A stretch of DNA of 33,196 nucleotides from Chara braunii (lineage: Eukaryota > Streptophyta > Charophyceae > Charales > Characeae), in NCBI GenBank assembly GCA_003427395.1, contig BFEA01000203.1, positions 468,663 to 501,858 of the forward strand, in the 5' to 3' direction. Within the stretch, counting starts at the first letter, position 1, and each line of letters opens with the position of its first letter. Made by a program: the position numbers and the translations under genes. The notes under the pieces are model-generated. The model worked only from the letters and a program-made list of their open reading frames with translations. It did no database searches and was not told the DNA's origin. Below, in pieces: positions 9,334-19,789 of this stretch.

Positions 9334-11929
9334 TTAAGATACGCAAGAAGAGCTACCCTCTGTCTCGTCCTCTAGTGGGAATAATTTATCCAACAATTCC
9401 TCCTCCAAAATCATGACCCCTGCTTCTGCTAATGTAGCCAGGCTTGCCGCATTCTGGGTCGTAGTTGCTTCATTCCCCAATGCTGTGATGGGCAAGCTTG
9501 CTACCATGCACCAAGGTCTCCATTGCCAACCCTCGACCAGTTTTGTTTGTTGGTCGAAACAGTCTATAATTAGTCTTGCGTCATATCGAGGACTTTCTCT
9601 GTTTCCCCAATGACTCCTGCCCCCTTCGGTTCCTCTTCCGATGCTTGCTTACCCGCAATTCCTGTGAATTTTGGTTCCTTGCCCTTTGTGATTCCTTTCA
9701 ACGCATCGCTGCATTTCTGTCCTCGTTGCAGCTTGGTCACCATGAAGTCTTTGCGTATCGCTACCTGCCTCTCCCCTCTCGCGTTGTCCTGTTGAATGGG
9801 TATTATTGCTCTGGATGGAAGCAGAAGATTGACTTCTTTCCTCGTTGTGACCCTGGTACTGCAGGTCTTGCACCACCACAGTGCGACGGCTCGTCTCCTC
9901 ATTGACCTCACTAAGCCTTTCGCATTGTGCCTGGAGGGGACTCCACCTCAATGTCGAGGTGAGCTAGTGAGTATTCCTTTTGGCTCAGGTTTGGTTGTGA
10001 CCGGCCCTCACGGTGGTTTTGCAGGTGGGCAGCTTGTTTCTTTGGATGAGGAGTTTTTCCTTCCCACTATTGTTGTTTTCCTCCACTTCCATGCTTGTGT
10101 CCTCCTTTGCTGCACAATATTTCTCTGCATAAAAGGCTGCCATCTCTCCTTCTTTTTCCAAGGGAGTGAAGGGGTTCTCTGAAAGTGGGATGACCTGCAT
10201 GGGGTTCGCTGCTTCTGCCCTTTGTTTGGTTTTTTGCTCTTCCTTGTACAGGATCATTTGGAGTTCATACTTCTCGTCTTTTCTTCTCAAAGTTCTGAAT
10301 GAATTCCACTAGTTCACTTTCTTGGCGGCCACTCCACGAGACATACCACTCTTCCTGATCCTCTTCCGAGTCCGGTGTCCCTGTCCTGCTGTCCCTCGTG
10401 GTGTTTCCTCTTTTCTCCCACCGCGGGGTCCTGGTTGCTGATCCCTCCATGAGATCCAATTTTGGCATCCCTTTTACCTGTTGTCCAGCTTCTTTCGTTG
10501 TTTCCTGGTCCTGTGTCTGAGAGGTTTTTGCTTGGTCTTTCAGCGTTCTTCTTGTGTACGTCTTTTGCTCTACATTGTTCTCCCTCTCATTTTCCCATTC
10601 TCTCTTGTGCTTGACCACTTCTACCCACTTCATTTCTTCCTTTTCCTGCACCGACTGCAAATCCGTGCACAAGTCTCGCTCCCAAATCTCTTGCTTGAGG
10701 TTTTCCACGTTTATTGTTGGATCCTTGGTGAAACATCTGGGGGATTTCCTTTCTACCTTCATTGACTGCCATCTGCTGTCGTAGGGGGGGTATGCTTCCG
10801 GCCTCGGGGTTGGTTCGCTATCTAGGATCCATACCCAGTCCAGGACCTCCATGTTATCGTTGAAAACCCAGCCTGCGTATTGTAAACCTGGTACATACCA
10901 AAAACCTTTTTTGTCTGTTACCTCTTGCAGGTTGGTTGTTTTGAGCGGTTTGGGTTTCGAGTTTTCCTTTGTTTTGGGGCTGTTGGGATTGGTACCCAGA
11001 TGTCCTCTTTGCCTGCACTTGAAACATAATGGGTTGGACTTGCCGGACACCGCGATTCTGTTCACTTTTTCATCCTGCAGAAAAAAACACTCATCAGGTG
11101 TGTGCGGCATCGGGCTTTCCCCTATGTCCAGGACCACCGTCATTTGATTATGTTGTGGCCTAAGGAAGTCCGGTGTTGCTACCATCCAGTGCAGTTCCTT
11201 GAAATTTCCATATTCCATCTTTACTCTTTTTTTGACGCAGCCGTGCATTCCTTCCGGCACGTTGTCGAATTGAATACAAAAGTGCTTTTTGATCAAGTCC
11301 TGTCTGCATTTGAAGGGTGTCTGCTGATAAGCTGTGACCTTTTTCCATGGGTGCACTGTGACTACTGCTGAGTTGCAGGTAAAACATTTGTTTGTTAAGA
11401 AAGCAGCCAGTGTCGCGTCCATGCATAACACCATCGTTTCTTGATCTTGGGTGGAAGGAGACTTTGGGATTCATCCCTTGGACTGGTTCCAAGCTTTTCA
11501 ATTTCTCCCATATCCACTTCAATTTCGCATGTTTGTCCAATTCCTGACTTTTTTCGCGAAGGTGAAAAGGACGGCGTGCTTTTTGTGGAGCTCTTCCGAT
11601 TTGGAGGTTAATTCTTTGGGGCATTCGTAGATCACGATCTCTTCCTTGTTGTTTCCGCCATGGTCAATGAGTTTGGTGGTTTTGATGAGAGGTGTCCTTG
11701 TTTGTTCCGCGAGCCAATTTTGCGTTTCAATTCCCGTGCCCTCCATCGTTGTGACTGATAGTGGTTCGAGCGTCGGTTGCTTGATACTTGTGCTGGTCTG
11801 CTGTGAGGGAACAATTGAGTAAGTGTTCCAACGGGGAGAGCTTAGGCAGCGGGGCGAGTGAGGGGGTAGGCGCTTGGACAGTTGGTTGTGTGTCAAGAAG
11901 GTGATCGTGAAGGTGAATGAGAGGTCCAC
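9334..11929 (-). pseudogene. LINE-A ORF1, nucleic-acid-binding protein with zinc knuckle (frameshifted)
   Basis: ORF1 proteins of this type coat the LINE RNA. It starts at an ATG near 11929 and ends at the stop at 9334-9336. The longest open piece is 11434-10265 (389 codons). Ordered features are HAVLFTFAKK (~11570), a DUF4283-like fold with KHFCIQFDNVPEGM (~11290-11250), the zinc-knuckle segment CFKCRQRGHLGTNPNSP (~11025-10975), a long charged region with AGWVFNDNMEVLDWVW, then LIPLSENPF-type and coiled charged sequence, and a C-terminal WQWRPWCMVASLPITAL (~9540-9490). In LINE-C1 and LINE-B the knuckle ends in Cys; here that position is Ser (10979-10981). Frame changes near 11530, 10280, 9960 and 9600 break the gene. 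Confidence 0.85.
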
Positions 11930-12089
11930 TTGATAGGAGAGAGCTTAAATCAAGGAAAGAGGGATTGGTTAGTGGGTGGGGGCGCTAGGGGGGGCAAGAG
12001 AATGGGTAGGTGGCTCGGAGGTGAGGGAAGGAGGGCTAGGAGGCTAAAACAGGATTGGGAAGTAGGAGAGAGATGGGCCGACAAAATTA

Positions 12090-13090
12090 AAGGGACACGG
12101 GATGGGATTGGGGTGGGGAGGGATCGGGATAGGAGCGGGACGAGATCGGGATGGGGGTGGGACGGGAGCGAGATGGGGGCGAGGTAGGAGCGGAATGGGA
12201 GCGGGATAGGAGCGGGATGGGAGCGGGATGGGAGCGGGATGGGAGCGAGATAGGAGCGGGATGGGAGTGGGATAGGAGCGGGATAGGAGCGGGAAGGGAG
12301 CCAGGTGGGAGCGGTATGGGAGCGGGCTGGGAGCTGGATGGAAGCGGAGTGGGATTGGGAAGGAGGTGGGATAGGATCGGGATGGGATTGGGATAAGAGT
12401 GGGATAGGAGCGGGAAGGGAGCTGGATGGGAGCGGTATGAGAGCGGGATGGGAGCTGGATGGGAGCGAAGTGGGATCAGGAAGGAGGTGGGATAGGATCG
12501 GGATGGGAGAGTGGTAGGAGCAGAACGGGATTGGTATGGGATCAGGATGAAGGAGGATTTGATAAGGATAGGATCGGGATGTGGGACTAGATCAGTGTGG
12601 GGTTGGGATGTGGGTGGGATAGGCTTGTGATGGGGGCGGGATGGGAGTGGTATTGGATCAGGGTGGGATCGGGATGGGAGCGGGATGGGGGCTGCTTGGT
12701 GCGGGATGGGATCGAAATAGGAACGGGCTGGGATCGAGATGGGAGTGGGATGTGAGTTGGGTGGGATCGGGATGGAAACGGGATGGGAGCGGGATGAGAA
12801 CGGGGTGGGAATGGGATGGGATCGAGATGGGGGTGGGATAGGATCGGGGTGGGGAGGGGATGGAGGTGGGAGGGGATCGGGATGGGAGTGGTCTGGGAGC
12901 TGGATGGTAGCGGGGTGGGAGCAGGATGGGATCGGGACGGGAGCGGGACGGGAGGTGGGGGAACCAGGATGGGAGGGGGATGGGGACGGGATGGAGCCGG
13001 AGCGGGATGGAATCGGGGAGGGGTAGAGATGTGGACTTGGGCAGGAATGGAATCGGGACCGGGAGGGGGTATGTTGGGATGGTATCGGTG
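12090..13090. repeat. G-rich minisatellite, ~11-bp unit GGGATGGGAGC
   Basis: About 1 kb of variants of GGGATGGGAGC and GGGATAGGAGC in direct tandem on the plus strand, with increasing degeneration towards both ends. Runs of three or more G every few bases give strong G-quadruplex potential on the plus strand. Plus-strand reading frames here encode only Gly, Trp, Arg, Asp and Met-rich repeats and are not genes. Confidence 0.9.
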
Positions 13091-13189
13091 TGGGGACGGG
13101 TTGGGCTTCGGGGTCAGATGGAAATATCAGACTTCAGGATCTGGGCTTCGGATTCGAGTGCGTAGTAAGGGAAGGGTGGGAGGGGGCGA

Positions 13190-13320
13190 AACGTAAGGAG
13201 AAGAAGAAGGGGAAGAAGAAGAAGCGAAAGAAAAGAGAAGGAAACTAGAGGAGAAAAAAGGAAGAAGAAGAGGAAGAAGACGAAGAGAGGAAAAGGAAAG
13301 AAGGAGCAGAACAAGAGGGT
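13190..13320. repeat. Polypurine (GAA/GGAAG-rich) tract
   Basis: Almost pure purine on the plus strand, made of irregular GAAGAAGAGG-type repeats, within the LINE-A 5'UTR. Confidence 0.85.
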
Positions 13321-14187
13321 GACACAAAAATTAGTAGGAGAACTGTCGTCAATTACTTATCCTCGCGGCGAAAATACCAACGATGACTGTAATGGCGCGA
13401 CACAGCTGCAAGGATGGCTAGCACAGCGATGGTGGTGTGGCCCAACGGCGGTAAACATGCTGATGATAGGGAAGCCGTGACCCAATGATGACGATCGCGG
13501 TAATCACTGAACTGGCGTCGTGCGGCGATAGCGATCTCGATTATGAAAAGACTCGAGGACAACAATGACATTGATCGTAGTTGTCCCTTTCTTTGCTTTT
13601 ACCTTTCCCCTCTCTCGTTTTCTTCGCCTGCTCCTGCTTCTTGTCACTCACGCTCTCCTTGCCCTTTCCTTTACTCTCTCCCCCCCCCCTCTACTCCTTT
13701 TCCTCTTCGACGTTGAGGCTCGTTGTCCTTTCCGTGAAAAAGGAAAGGACAGCCGCGCCCATAGGCGCGACTCTATTCCCTTGAAATCGCCTTCCCTCAG
13801 CCTCCCTCTTGCCTGTCTAAACGCTTTCGTTGCTGTCGTGTATTTGATGTTTTTTTGTCCGCTGTGATACGGTATTCGAGACGTGATCTTTTTGTGGAAC
13901 TTCTTCCCGATCGTACCGACGGTGTACCTCCTTTGCTCGTTTTTTGCCCGAAATAGGTGGTTGTCTTGATTCTGTTCACTTTTGTCGCTGGTGATGATGA
14001 GGCGAGCTATGGCTGCTCCTGCCCTCCACCTCGCTCTGCCGGAAGGCCCCGCGCTCCTTCTCGTTCCCGCCAAAGTTCAAAAAATGGGAAGGTGGCTTTG
14101 TCGTGTCCCGCACGAGGGAACCCCACGCTCGACTGGCCGCTGAGAGCTCTAGGGCGGAAGTGCGTGCCTGCTAGCACAAAAATTCTT

Positions 14188-14197
14188 AGCCAGCAGG
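14188..14197. repeat. Target-site duplication of LINE-A, right copy
   Basis: Exact repeat of AGCCAGCAGG at 3549-3558. It marks the 5' end of LINE-A at 14187. Confidence 0.88.
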
Positions 14198-15285
14198 TTT
14201 TGCTCTGCCACCTGAAGCAACGCTTGGAACTCTCTTTCTTCCATTGCCCTTCTGGCCGCCAGGATTCAGGATGCCTTGGCCGTGGCATTAGAAAGGTTGC
14301 CCACCAGTTGCGGGAAAGTGATGGATCTCGTGTCGTGTGCTTCTCAGGCGTGGAGAATGGTGTCCTTCGTGATTTGCGTCTCCAAAAGCGAGTTGTTGAT
14401 TTTGTAGAAGCCACGTCTGCGCTTGGGTGCTGCGTCCAGGACTATGTCAATGTGTATGTGTTTTTAGTCGAGCCCTGGAGTGTAGGGCAGCTGACTGATA
14501 CCCGTTGCCTGGACTGCGCCTCTGAGGTCGTATGACAGCAAGAAGTAATCAATGCGCGATGCTGAGACGTGTTGGCTATGGTTGCCTTTCAGGTAGGTGA
14601 AGACTTTGTTTGTGGGTCGCAACGTCCTCAGTGGGTCCACCAAGTTGCGCTCTATCATGAGGTTGTGGATGGGTTCCGCCTCCGGCCACGCGGGGCCTTC
14701 CAGGCTTGAAGCTCCTCCCCACATCCTATCCATGCTTGGGTCGAGGACTGCGTTCCAGTCTCCGGCCAGCAAGAAATGTGCTGGCGTGGTGTATTGTGGC
14801 TGTAAGGTCTGCAGCATGGTTGTCCTGTGGTGGAGTGCATTAGGGCAGTACTGGGTAATCAGTCGAAAATGCTCCTGCTTGAGGTTGAAATCCAACTGCG
14901 CCCATCTACCCTCCCAGTTGTCCACCAGGTGAGTCTCCATGATCATGTTCTTTGTCGCTTCGGTCTTGCTGTGTACGAGGATGGCCATGCCTGCCGAGCC
15001 AGGTCTTGGAGCTGGTGCCCAATGGGCATGTTTAACCCATCTCAGTCTGCGCTGGATTTCTTGCTGTGTTTGCTGGTGCTCAAGCGACGTCGTCAGATGT
15101 GTCTCCTCTAAGCAGAGGATGTCCGGGGGGCGAGCTCCGTACCGGACCACCACCCTTGTGATGTTATGGCATTTTTGCTGGTTATCGAGGACTGTGGCCA
15201 GACCATTGATGTTACATGACACCACCTTCAAGTCTGGCGTTTGGGTGACCGCTTTGTGAGCCAGCGCTTCGACCTGGTCGTTCAT
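14188..15285 (-). pseudogene. LINE-B ORF2, APE-type endonuclease domain
   Basis: A 273-codon open piece (15285-14464) carries the full apurinic-endonuclease-like domain. Blocks are LKVVSCNINGLATVL, PPDILCLEETHL with the catalytic-type Glu, GSAGMAILVHSKTEATKN, HFLLAGDWNAVLDPSMDR with the GDWN motif, and HVSASRIDYFLLS with an RIDY block. An in-frame stop replaces the His expected after GLD (minus strand, ~14465); beyond it the same frame goes on with GFYKINNSLLETQ (~14410-14370) and a basic linker to 14188, where LINE-A is inserted. The first Met at 15285 is a plausible ORF2 start because ORF1 ends just upstream, at ~15335. Confidence 0.9.
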
Positions 15286-15334
15286 GCTTCAGTTATAAGA
15301 GGGATTTTGAGATCAGCTCTTGGCGGGACGGTCC

Positions 15335-15983
15335 TAATTGTTGATATACAGCATCTCCTTCTTTTGTGACAGGGCGGTGATCTTCTTGTGCCAGCCTGCT
15401 GCATCCGACAAGAACAGCCTGTGGCTAGAAACCAGTGCTGCTCCGAAAGCCGCCTCTCTCCGGGGCCACGCACATTCCCAGCAGGCCGTACGGGCTGGCC
15501 TTCATGACTTGCCATGACACCCACTCCAGTTCATCTGTGAGGACAAGTTGCTCGTTCACCCGCACCAACACCGGGCGAAGGTCTGCCACGTGCTTTTCGT
15601 CCGCGGCGTCCTTCCATTCCTCTGTGTTTCCTTGGTGGCAGCATGCTGCATCAGACAGGAACAGCCTGTGGCTAGAAACCAGTGCTAATTGTTGATATAC
15701 AGCATCTCCTTCTTCTGTGACAAGGTGGTGATCTTCTTGTGCCAGCCTGCTGCATCCAACAGGAACACCATGTGGCTAGAAACCAGTGCTGCTCCGAAAG
15801 CCGCCCTCTCTGGGGCCACGCCCGTTCCCAGCAGCCCATATGGGCTGGCCTCCATGACTTGCCATGACACCCACTCCAGTTGATCTGTGAGAACAAGTCG
15901 CTCGTTCACCCGCACCAACACCGGGCGAAGGTCTGCCATGTGCTTTGCGGCATCCTTCCATTCCTATGTGTTTCCTTGGTGGC
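15335..15983. repeat. Imperfect tandem duplication, ~351-bp period, in LINE-B ORF1 3' end
   Basis: Unit 1 starts at 15335 and unit 2 at 15686, both with TAATTGTTGATATACAGC. The units share about 300 bp with scattered substitutions, and unit 2 similarity ends near 15983. The end of unit 1 (15643-15685) additionally repeats the AACAGCCTGTGGCTAGAAAC segment of 15410-15435, showing a second local rearrangement. Confidence 0.88.
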
Positions 15984-17887
15984 CTCCCAGGGTAAACATC
16001 AGTGTGAGTGCTTCTGCAAAATGTTCTTTGAGTGTACCATCGTTAAGCATGTCGTCTATGACCGTAATCAGTGCTCCCGTTTTGTGCACTGCCACCTCCC
16101 AATCTTTGTGGGTCATGTTCCATTGACAGGGGAGGAGTATGCGTCTGTGCTTGTTCTTTTGGCGTCCACCCTTATCGCTGCCTCGACTGCCGCCACCTGT
16201 CCGTCTGCTATTTGCCGCAGGGACTGGTGCTTGCCTGTGAACCGCTTGTTTTTTGCAGTGAGCGCGGCGACTTGTGCTTTTCAATGCGCTTCCTCCTTCT
16301 GAGTTCCGCCTTCGTGCCTGGTTCTGTCTAAGGCCCTGTTGCTTGTTTTGGGTGTTCGTCCGTTTCTGTTCCGCCCTGTGCTTTCTTGCCCCGATTGGCC
16401 TTGATGGGTAGCTCTTCTTTGTCTGTGTATGTGCTTGGCCATTGGAACTGACGCGTGTAGTCCGGGTTGTCGACGTGGAGGGTGTCCCCGTCAACTCTGG
16501 TTCTAATGCTGTATTGATGCCATGAATTCCAACATCTCGTTTTCCATCTGCAATGCGTTGAAACGATTGTTGTCGGGGGAAGCCGTTAGCATCTTGCGGT
16601 CATATCGGTGATGCACCTGTTGGAGTATGAATTCCAACTCTCGCACCGTTCCAATTCTTTGACTGCCTGTTGGAGCCACTCTTGGTCCTTCTTTCCGTCG
16701 TCTCCTTCACACTCTTCCTCTTCCGAGAGGTCGTGGTCGTGGTCACGATCCCCCTCCCGGCTGGGCGGCCAGTGTCCAGACCCATCCGTAGTGAGGTTAT
16801 CATCGAAGATCCAACCGGGGAATTCAGGGCGGTTGATATACGAGACGCTATTTTTTTATTCGCACTCGACCAGCTGCATTGGGTTGGCTTCCTGACGTCT
16901 CCCTGCTGCCCAATTAGCGGGGCAGTTTGGGTCATTCCCCAAGTGCCCTCGTCCTCTACAGCAGAAGCAAGCTGGGTTGGTTTTTGTTGACACGCAAACC
17001 GCCGCCCGTTGGCCGTTCTTCCGAAAGAGCCAAACTTCTGGGAGTGCCGGTGGCTCTCCTAACGGAACACTCAGACATGCAATCCACGAATCCTGGTTTG
17101 GTGAGGAACTCCGGGCCAACTTCCAGCCATGCAACGACCAGATTGTTGGGATACTCTGATTCCAGGTGCTTGTGTATCATGTTGTGAAGTCCTTCAGACA
17201 GGTTATCAAATTGAATCCAAAAGTGCTCCCGTAGCATGTGTTTGTCGATGTCATGTCGCCTCTCTTTGCAGCACCTTCAGTGGTTTCCATCCTCTGATGG
17301 TGACCATTGATCCCTTACAGTTAAGGGAATCCAAGGATTTCAGGTACTTGGCACAACATTCCTCGACGCAGAGCACCATAACCGCGTTTCTTCCTCGCTT
17401 GTGAAGGGATATGTTCAGCTCCATTCCCGGGAGGGTCTGCAAGGCTCTGAGTCGATCGAGCACCCAGGCGCATTTATCGTCGAGGGAGAGGTCCTTGCTC
17501 TTATGGGAGAAGTTGAAAAGCACCGCATGATTTTTGTAGAGGCATTTACTTCTTCCTGTCTTCTTCAGGATATTGAATTTCCCAAACGTCGACCTCTATC
17601 TCCTCTCCGCCATCGATGCACAGCTTCTCTTTGAGGACTTGGACTTGTGACTTAATCCGTGTCCTGTTGATCAGGAAGTCAAGCACCCATTGACCTAGTT
17701 TGGTTGGAAGTTCCTCGACTTCCTGGTCGCTGCTGACCGGATTGTTGGATGACCTAGCTCCAGCAGGCGCTGTATGCGGTGTGGACGGTGCCTGTTGGTT
17801 TGGCGGGGCCGAAGAATGATGGATCCCCACCACGTCAGCATAGGAGATCTCCATGTCGGTCTTCGCCATTGCCCCCGATGACACCAT
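15335..17887 (-). pseudogene. LINE-B ORF1, zinc-knuckle protein (frameshifted)
   Basis: This is the ORF1 of LINE-B, in fragments. The likely start is the ATG at 17887 (MVSSGAMAKTDMEISYADVV), open to 17546. Then come VLFNFSHKSKDLS and RNAVMVLCVEECCAKYL (17523-17251) and REHFWIQFDNLSEGLH (17237 onward), which matches the LINE-A DUF4283-like block. The zinc knuckle CFCCRGRGHLGNDPNCP is near 16980-16930 and has all four ligands (CX2CX4HX6C). The C-terminal DQLEWVSWQVMEASPYGLL (~15880-15820) corresponds to the W-rich end of the other ORF1 copies and appears twice because of the tandem duplication. Multiple frame changes make it non-functional. Confidence 0.82.
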
Positions 17888-18130
17888 GGTGTGTGTACAT
17901 GTTCATTCCTCGTTCAGTCTCTGCCAACTCGGTGGTCTTCTTGCATGGCGCTCCCTGTCGTCGTCCGCGATCCTGTGCGTGTTGTCTCGCCGCTGTCTCG
18001 CTGTCACCCTACCTGCACGGCTTTCTCCTTTTTTAGGGTTTTATAATTTTATTTTTTGCTTTTGCTGCATTGGTGCCTCACTCGTGCGCCCTCTTTTTTT
18101 GCGTTTTGAAATTTTCAAGATTTTATCTCA

Positions 18131-18340
18131 TCAGTCCGGTTCCTATTCCACCGGCAAGTCAAAAGTAGCACAACAGTTACTCATGCACGCTTCTTCTAAT
18201 GACGGTTGAGAGATCCGAGTGGACGGCATTGATTACGTACCCTGGGGATCGTCTGTAATCTTTGCTTGTCGTCCAGCACTGTTTTTTCCTTCACCAGATC
18301 CTGTTCCAGAGCTAGTTCTCTAGGTATTTGACAGGAGGCT
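18131..18340 (-). mobile_element. LINE 3'-end fragment
   Basis: The first ~110 bp match the terminal part of LINE-A and LINE-C2 3'UTRs: hairpin CCGGTTCCTATTCCACCGG at 18136-18154, then GGTTGAGAG and GGCATTGATTACG. Similarity fades after about 18240 but weak 3'UTR likeness continues. No poly(T) adjoins it. It is a 5'-truncated LINE tail that lies directly upstream (minus strand) of LINE-B. Confidence 0.65.
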
Positions 18341-18424
18341 AGATGATAGGCTAGGCTAGGGACGTAGTGTAGGCGGTCACATCATAGCTTAGGGCTACTA
18401 CTTGGATGTTGGATTGATTCTAAT

Positions 18425-18583
18425 ATGGCAACAAGATTTCCCGAATTTAGCCAGGGCCTATCCAAACATCTGACCACCCGTCAAATTTGGTATGGCATTG
18501 CCACTGCACATGATTTTGAGAGCCATGATGGTATTACTGAGGAAAAATTATATCAAAAAATCTTTGCCTCTCATTTTGGTCAG
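18425..18583 (+). pseudogene. psaB: Plastid psaB fragment in nuclear DNA (NUPT)
   Basis: The 53 codons from the ATG at 18425 read [30 protein letters not shown] and [15 protein letters not shown]. This is the amino-terminal end of PsaB (photosystem I P700 apoprotein A2), a plastid-encoded membrane protein of more than 700 residues. Similarity stops abruptly after HFGQ; what follows is unrelated or strongly rearranged. A few substitutions relative to the usual plant and algal protein (for example HLTTRQ where DPTTRR is normal) suggest it is not a recent transfer, although no stop has arisen. Only about 7% of the gene is present, so it is a nuclear plastid DNA insert with no function expected. 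Identification rests on recognition of the family. Confidence 0.85.
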
Positions 18584-18862
18584 TTTATCTGTGTGGAGGC
18601 GCTAAGAGGGCTTTCAAGCCTTTCATTCTCAACAGACTTCAGTGTTCAGTGTGTTGATCTTTGGTGTCCTCTCGTCCTTGTCAATCTGCTTTCAGTTTGG
18701 TCTACTCATACATGGTCTTCAATGTGTTCTTGCTGCTGAAACTTTTTGTGTTCGCCACTTCTCACATGCTGGTTCCTTGCATTTCAAAACAATTCAGAAG
18801 AAAGAGTTATCAATTCAAGCGGCAGAGGAGGAATTGTTAAACATTACTGAAACTGAGGGGAG

Positions 18863-19151
18863 ATGTCAGTGGAGCTGAAAGTAATCCGAAAGAAAGTGAG
18901 GGCATCCTACAGAAAAGAAGATGTTAAAGAGGAACAGTTCTGGAAGGAGGATTTGCTGAAGTTGAAGACAATTCATTTGGCTCTGGAAGAAAGGCAGCTG
19001 GAGATTTCCGATGGCAGTCCCAGGCGACCTTGCTTGGTGCTGATTATACCTCGCCATTCCCTCTTCCCAGATGAACTCAGTAGCCAGCCATCCAATCACA
19101 CACTTGAAGTCCTTATTAAATTCTTTGGGTACTTGAACCTTCTTTCAGGAA
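18863..19151 (+). CDS. Possible exon of an unidentified plus-strand gene
   Basis: An open frame reads VIRKKVRASYRKEDVKEEQF, then LEERQLEISDG, then HTLEVLIKFFGYLNLLSG. It ends at a strong splice-donor-like sequence (GGAAA|GTAAGT at ~19147-19157), and a possible acceptor (GATGTCAG) precedes it at 18868. The composition is charged and looks protein-like. The segment just upstream (18780-18868, with IQAAEEELLNITETEG) may belong to it. I do not recognise the family. It may be a gene fragment captured with the psaB insert or chance. It lies opposite in strand to the fibrocystin-like gene. Confidence 0.25.
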
Positions 19152-19156
19152 AGTAA

Positions 19157-19789
19157 GTTATTCTTGACTAGGAATCAGGATTTTTCAGGTACAGGCTGAG
19201 AGGAGCTGTGGGGATTTGTTTTTTTTGGATGTTTTCCTGGGGGTCAGTAACCTGGAGATTGGAAAATGCTTGGTTAAATGACTCGGCGAATTGGGCATTC
19301 AATCCTCCCTATTGGGAGTTGTCAATGCTGTCAGAGGTTCCCCAGGCCATAATGGGGGAAGCACCATGCAAGTTTTGTATGTTTTTCGGACATGACGCCA
19401 TGGAAAAGGATGGAGTGACAACGTCGACAATAGAAAGAGGCAGAGGCCAAAAGGTCTTGGTTTTGTTAAAAATAGAAAAACAAAGTACACTGATGATTGA
19501 CAACATTGAGCCTTGCATGCTGTAGTGAGTGCTGCCAGTCTTCTGACCAGACTCGTGACAACTCGAGGTCAGGCTTCGTCTGTTAATCACTAGAAGGGTA
19601 ATCACTACTCAAGGTTGTGGAGCTGCCGGGAGCTGATTTAGTGGTCAAACGGAAAATAAGGAGAAAGGAAAGATTTTTTGGTAGCGCTTATTACTTCATG
19701 GCAGATGAATGCTAGACAGCACGAGGGGCACGGATGGAAAACATGACGTCGTTGGGAGGACATTCTTTCTGCACAAGAAAGTTTACAAT
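19157..19789. other. Non-coding stretch, nothing recognised
   Basis: No convincing gene or repeat is seen. 19712-19789 may contain a continuation of the fibrocystin-like exon in a shifted frame. The 105-codon plus-strand frame at 19208-19525 has no known motif. Confidence 0.5.

Larger units (their letters stand above)
11930..14187 (-). promoter_or_regulatory. LINE-A 5'UTR/presumed promoter region
   Basis: This 2.26-kb stretch lies between the right target-site duplication and ORF1. It holds no credible gene. The distal part (13330-14187) is CpG-containing unique sequence, followed by a polypurine tract and the G-rich minisatellite. By analogy with other L1 elements the internal promoter should lie here. 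That role is inference; no core promoter motif was identified. Confidence 0.6.
14188..18120 (-). mobile_element. LINE-B, 5' part
   Basis: This is the 5' half of the element continued at 1-3558. It contains a short 5'UTR (~17888-18120), ORF1 (17887-15335) and the endonuclease portion of ORF2 (15285-14188). Its 5' boundary is placed near 18120 because a LINE 3'-terminal motif belonging to another copy begins at 18131; the exact base is uncertain. ORF1 contains an internal tandem duplication. The protein-level distance from LINE-A is large, so B and A belong to different subfamilies. Confidence 0.82.

Noticed and set aside
11930-13196. Several plus-strand ORFs rich in Gly, Trp, Arg, Asp and Met
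   Set aside because: They are translations of the G-rich minisatellite and have no protein-like composition.
13565-14535. Overlapping ORFs on both strands around 13.6-14.5 kb as host genes
   Set aside because: The region is the LINE-A 5'UTR up to 14187 and LINE-B ORF2 beyond it; the frames are low-complexity or shadows.
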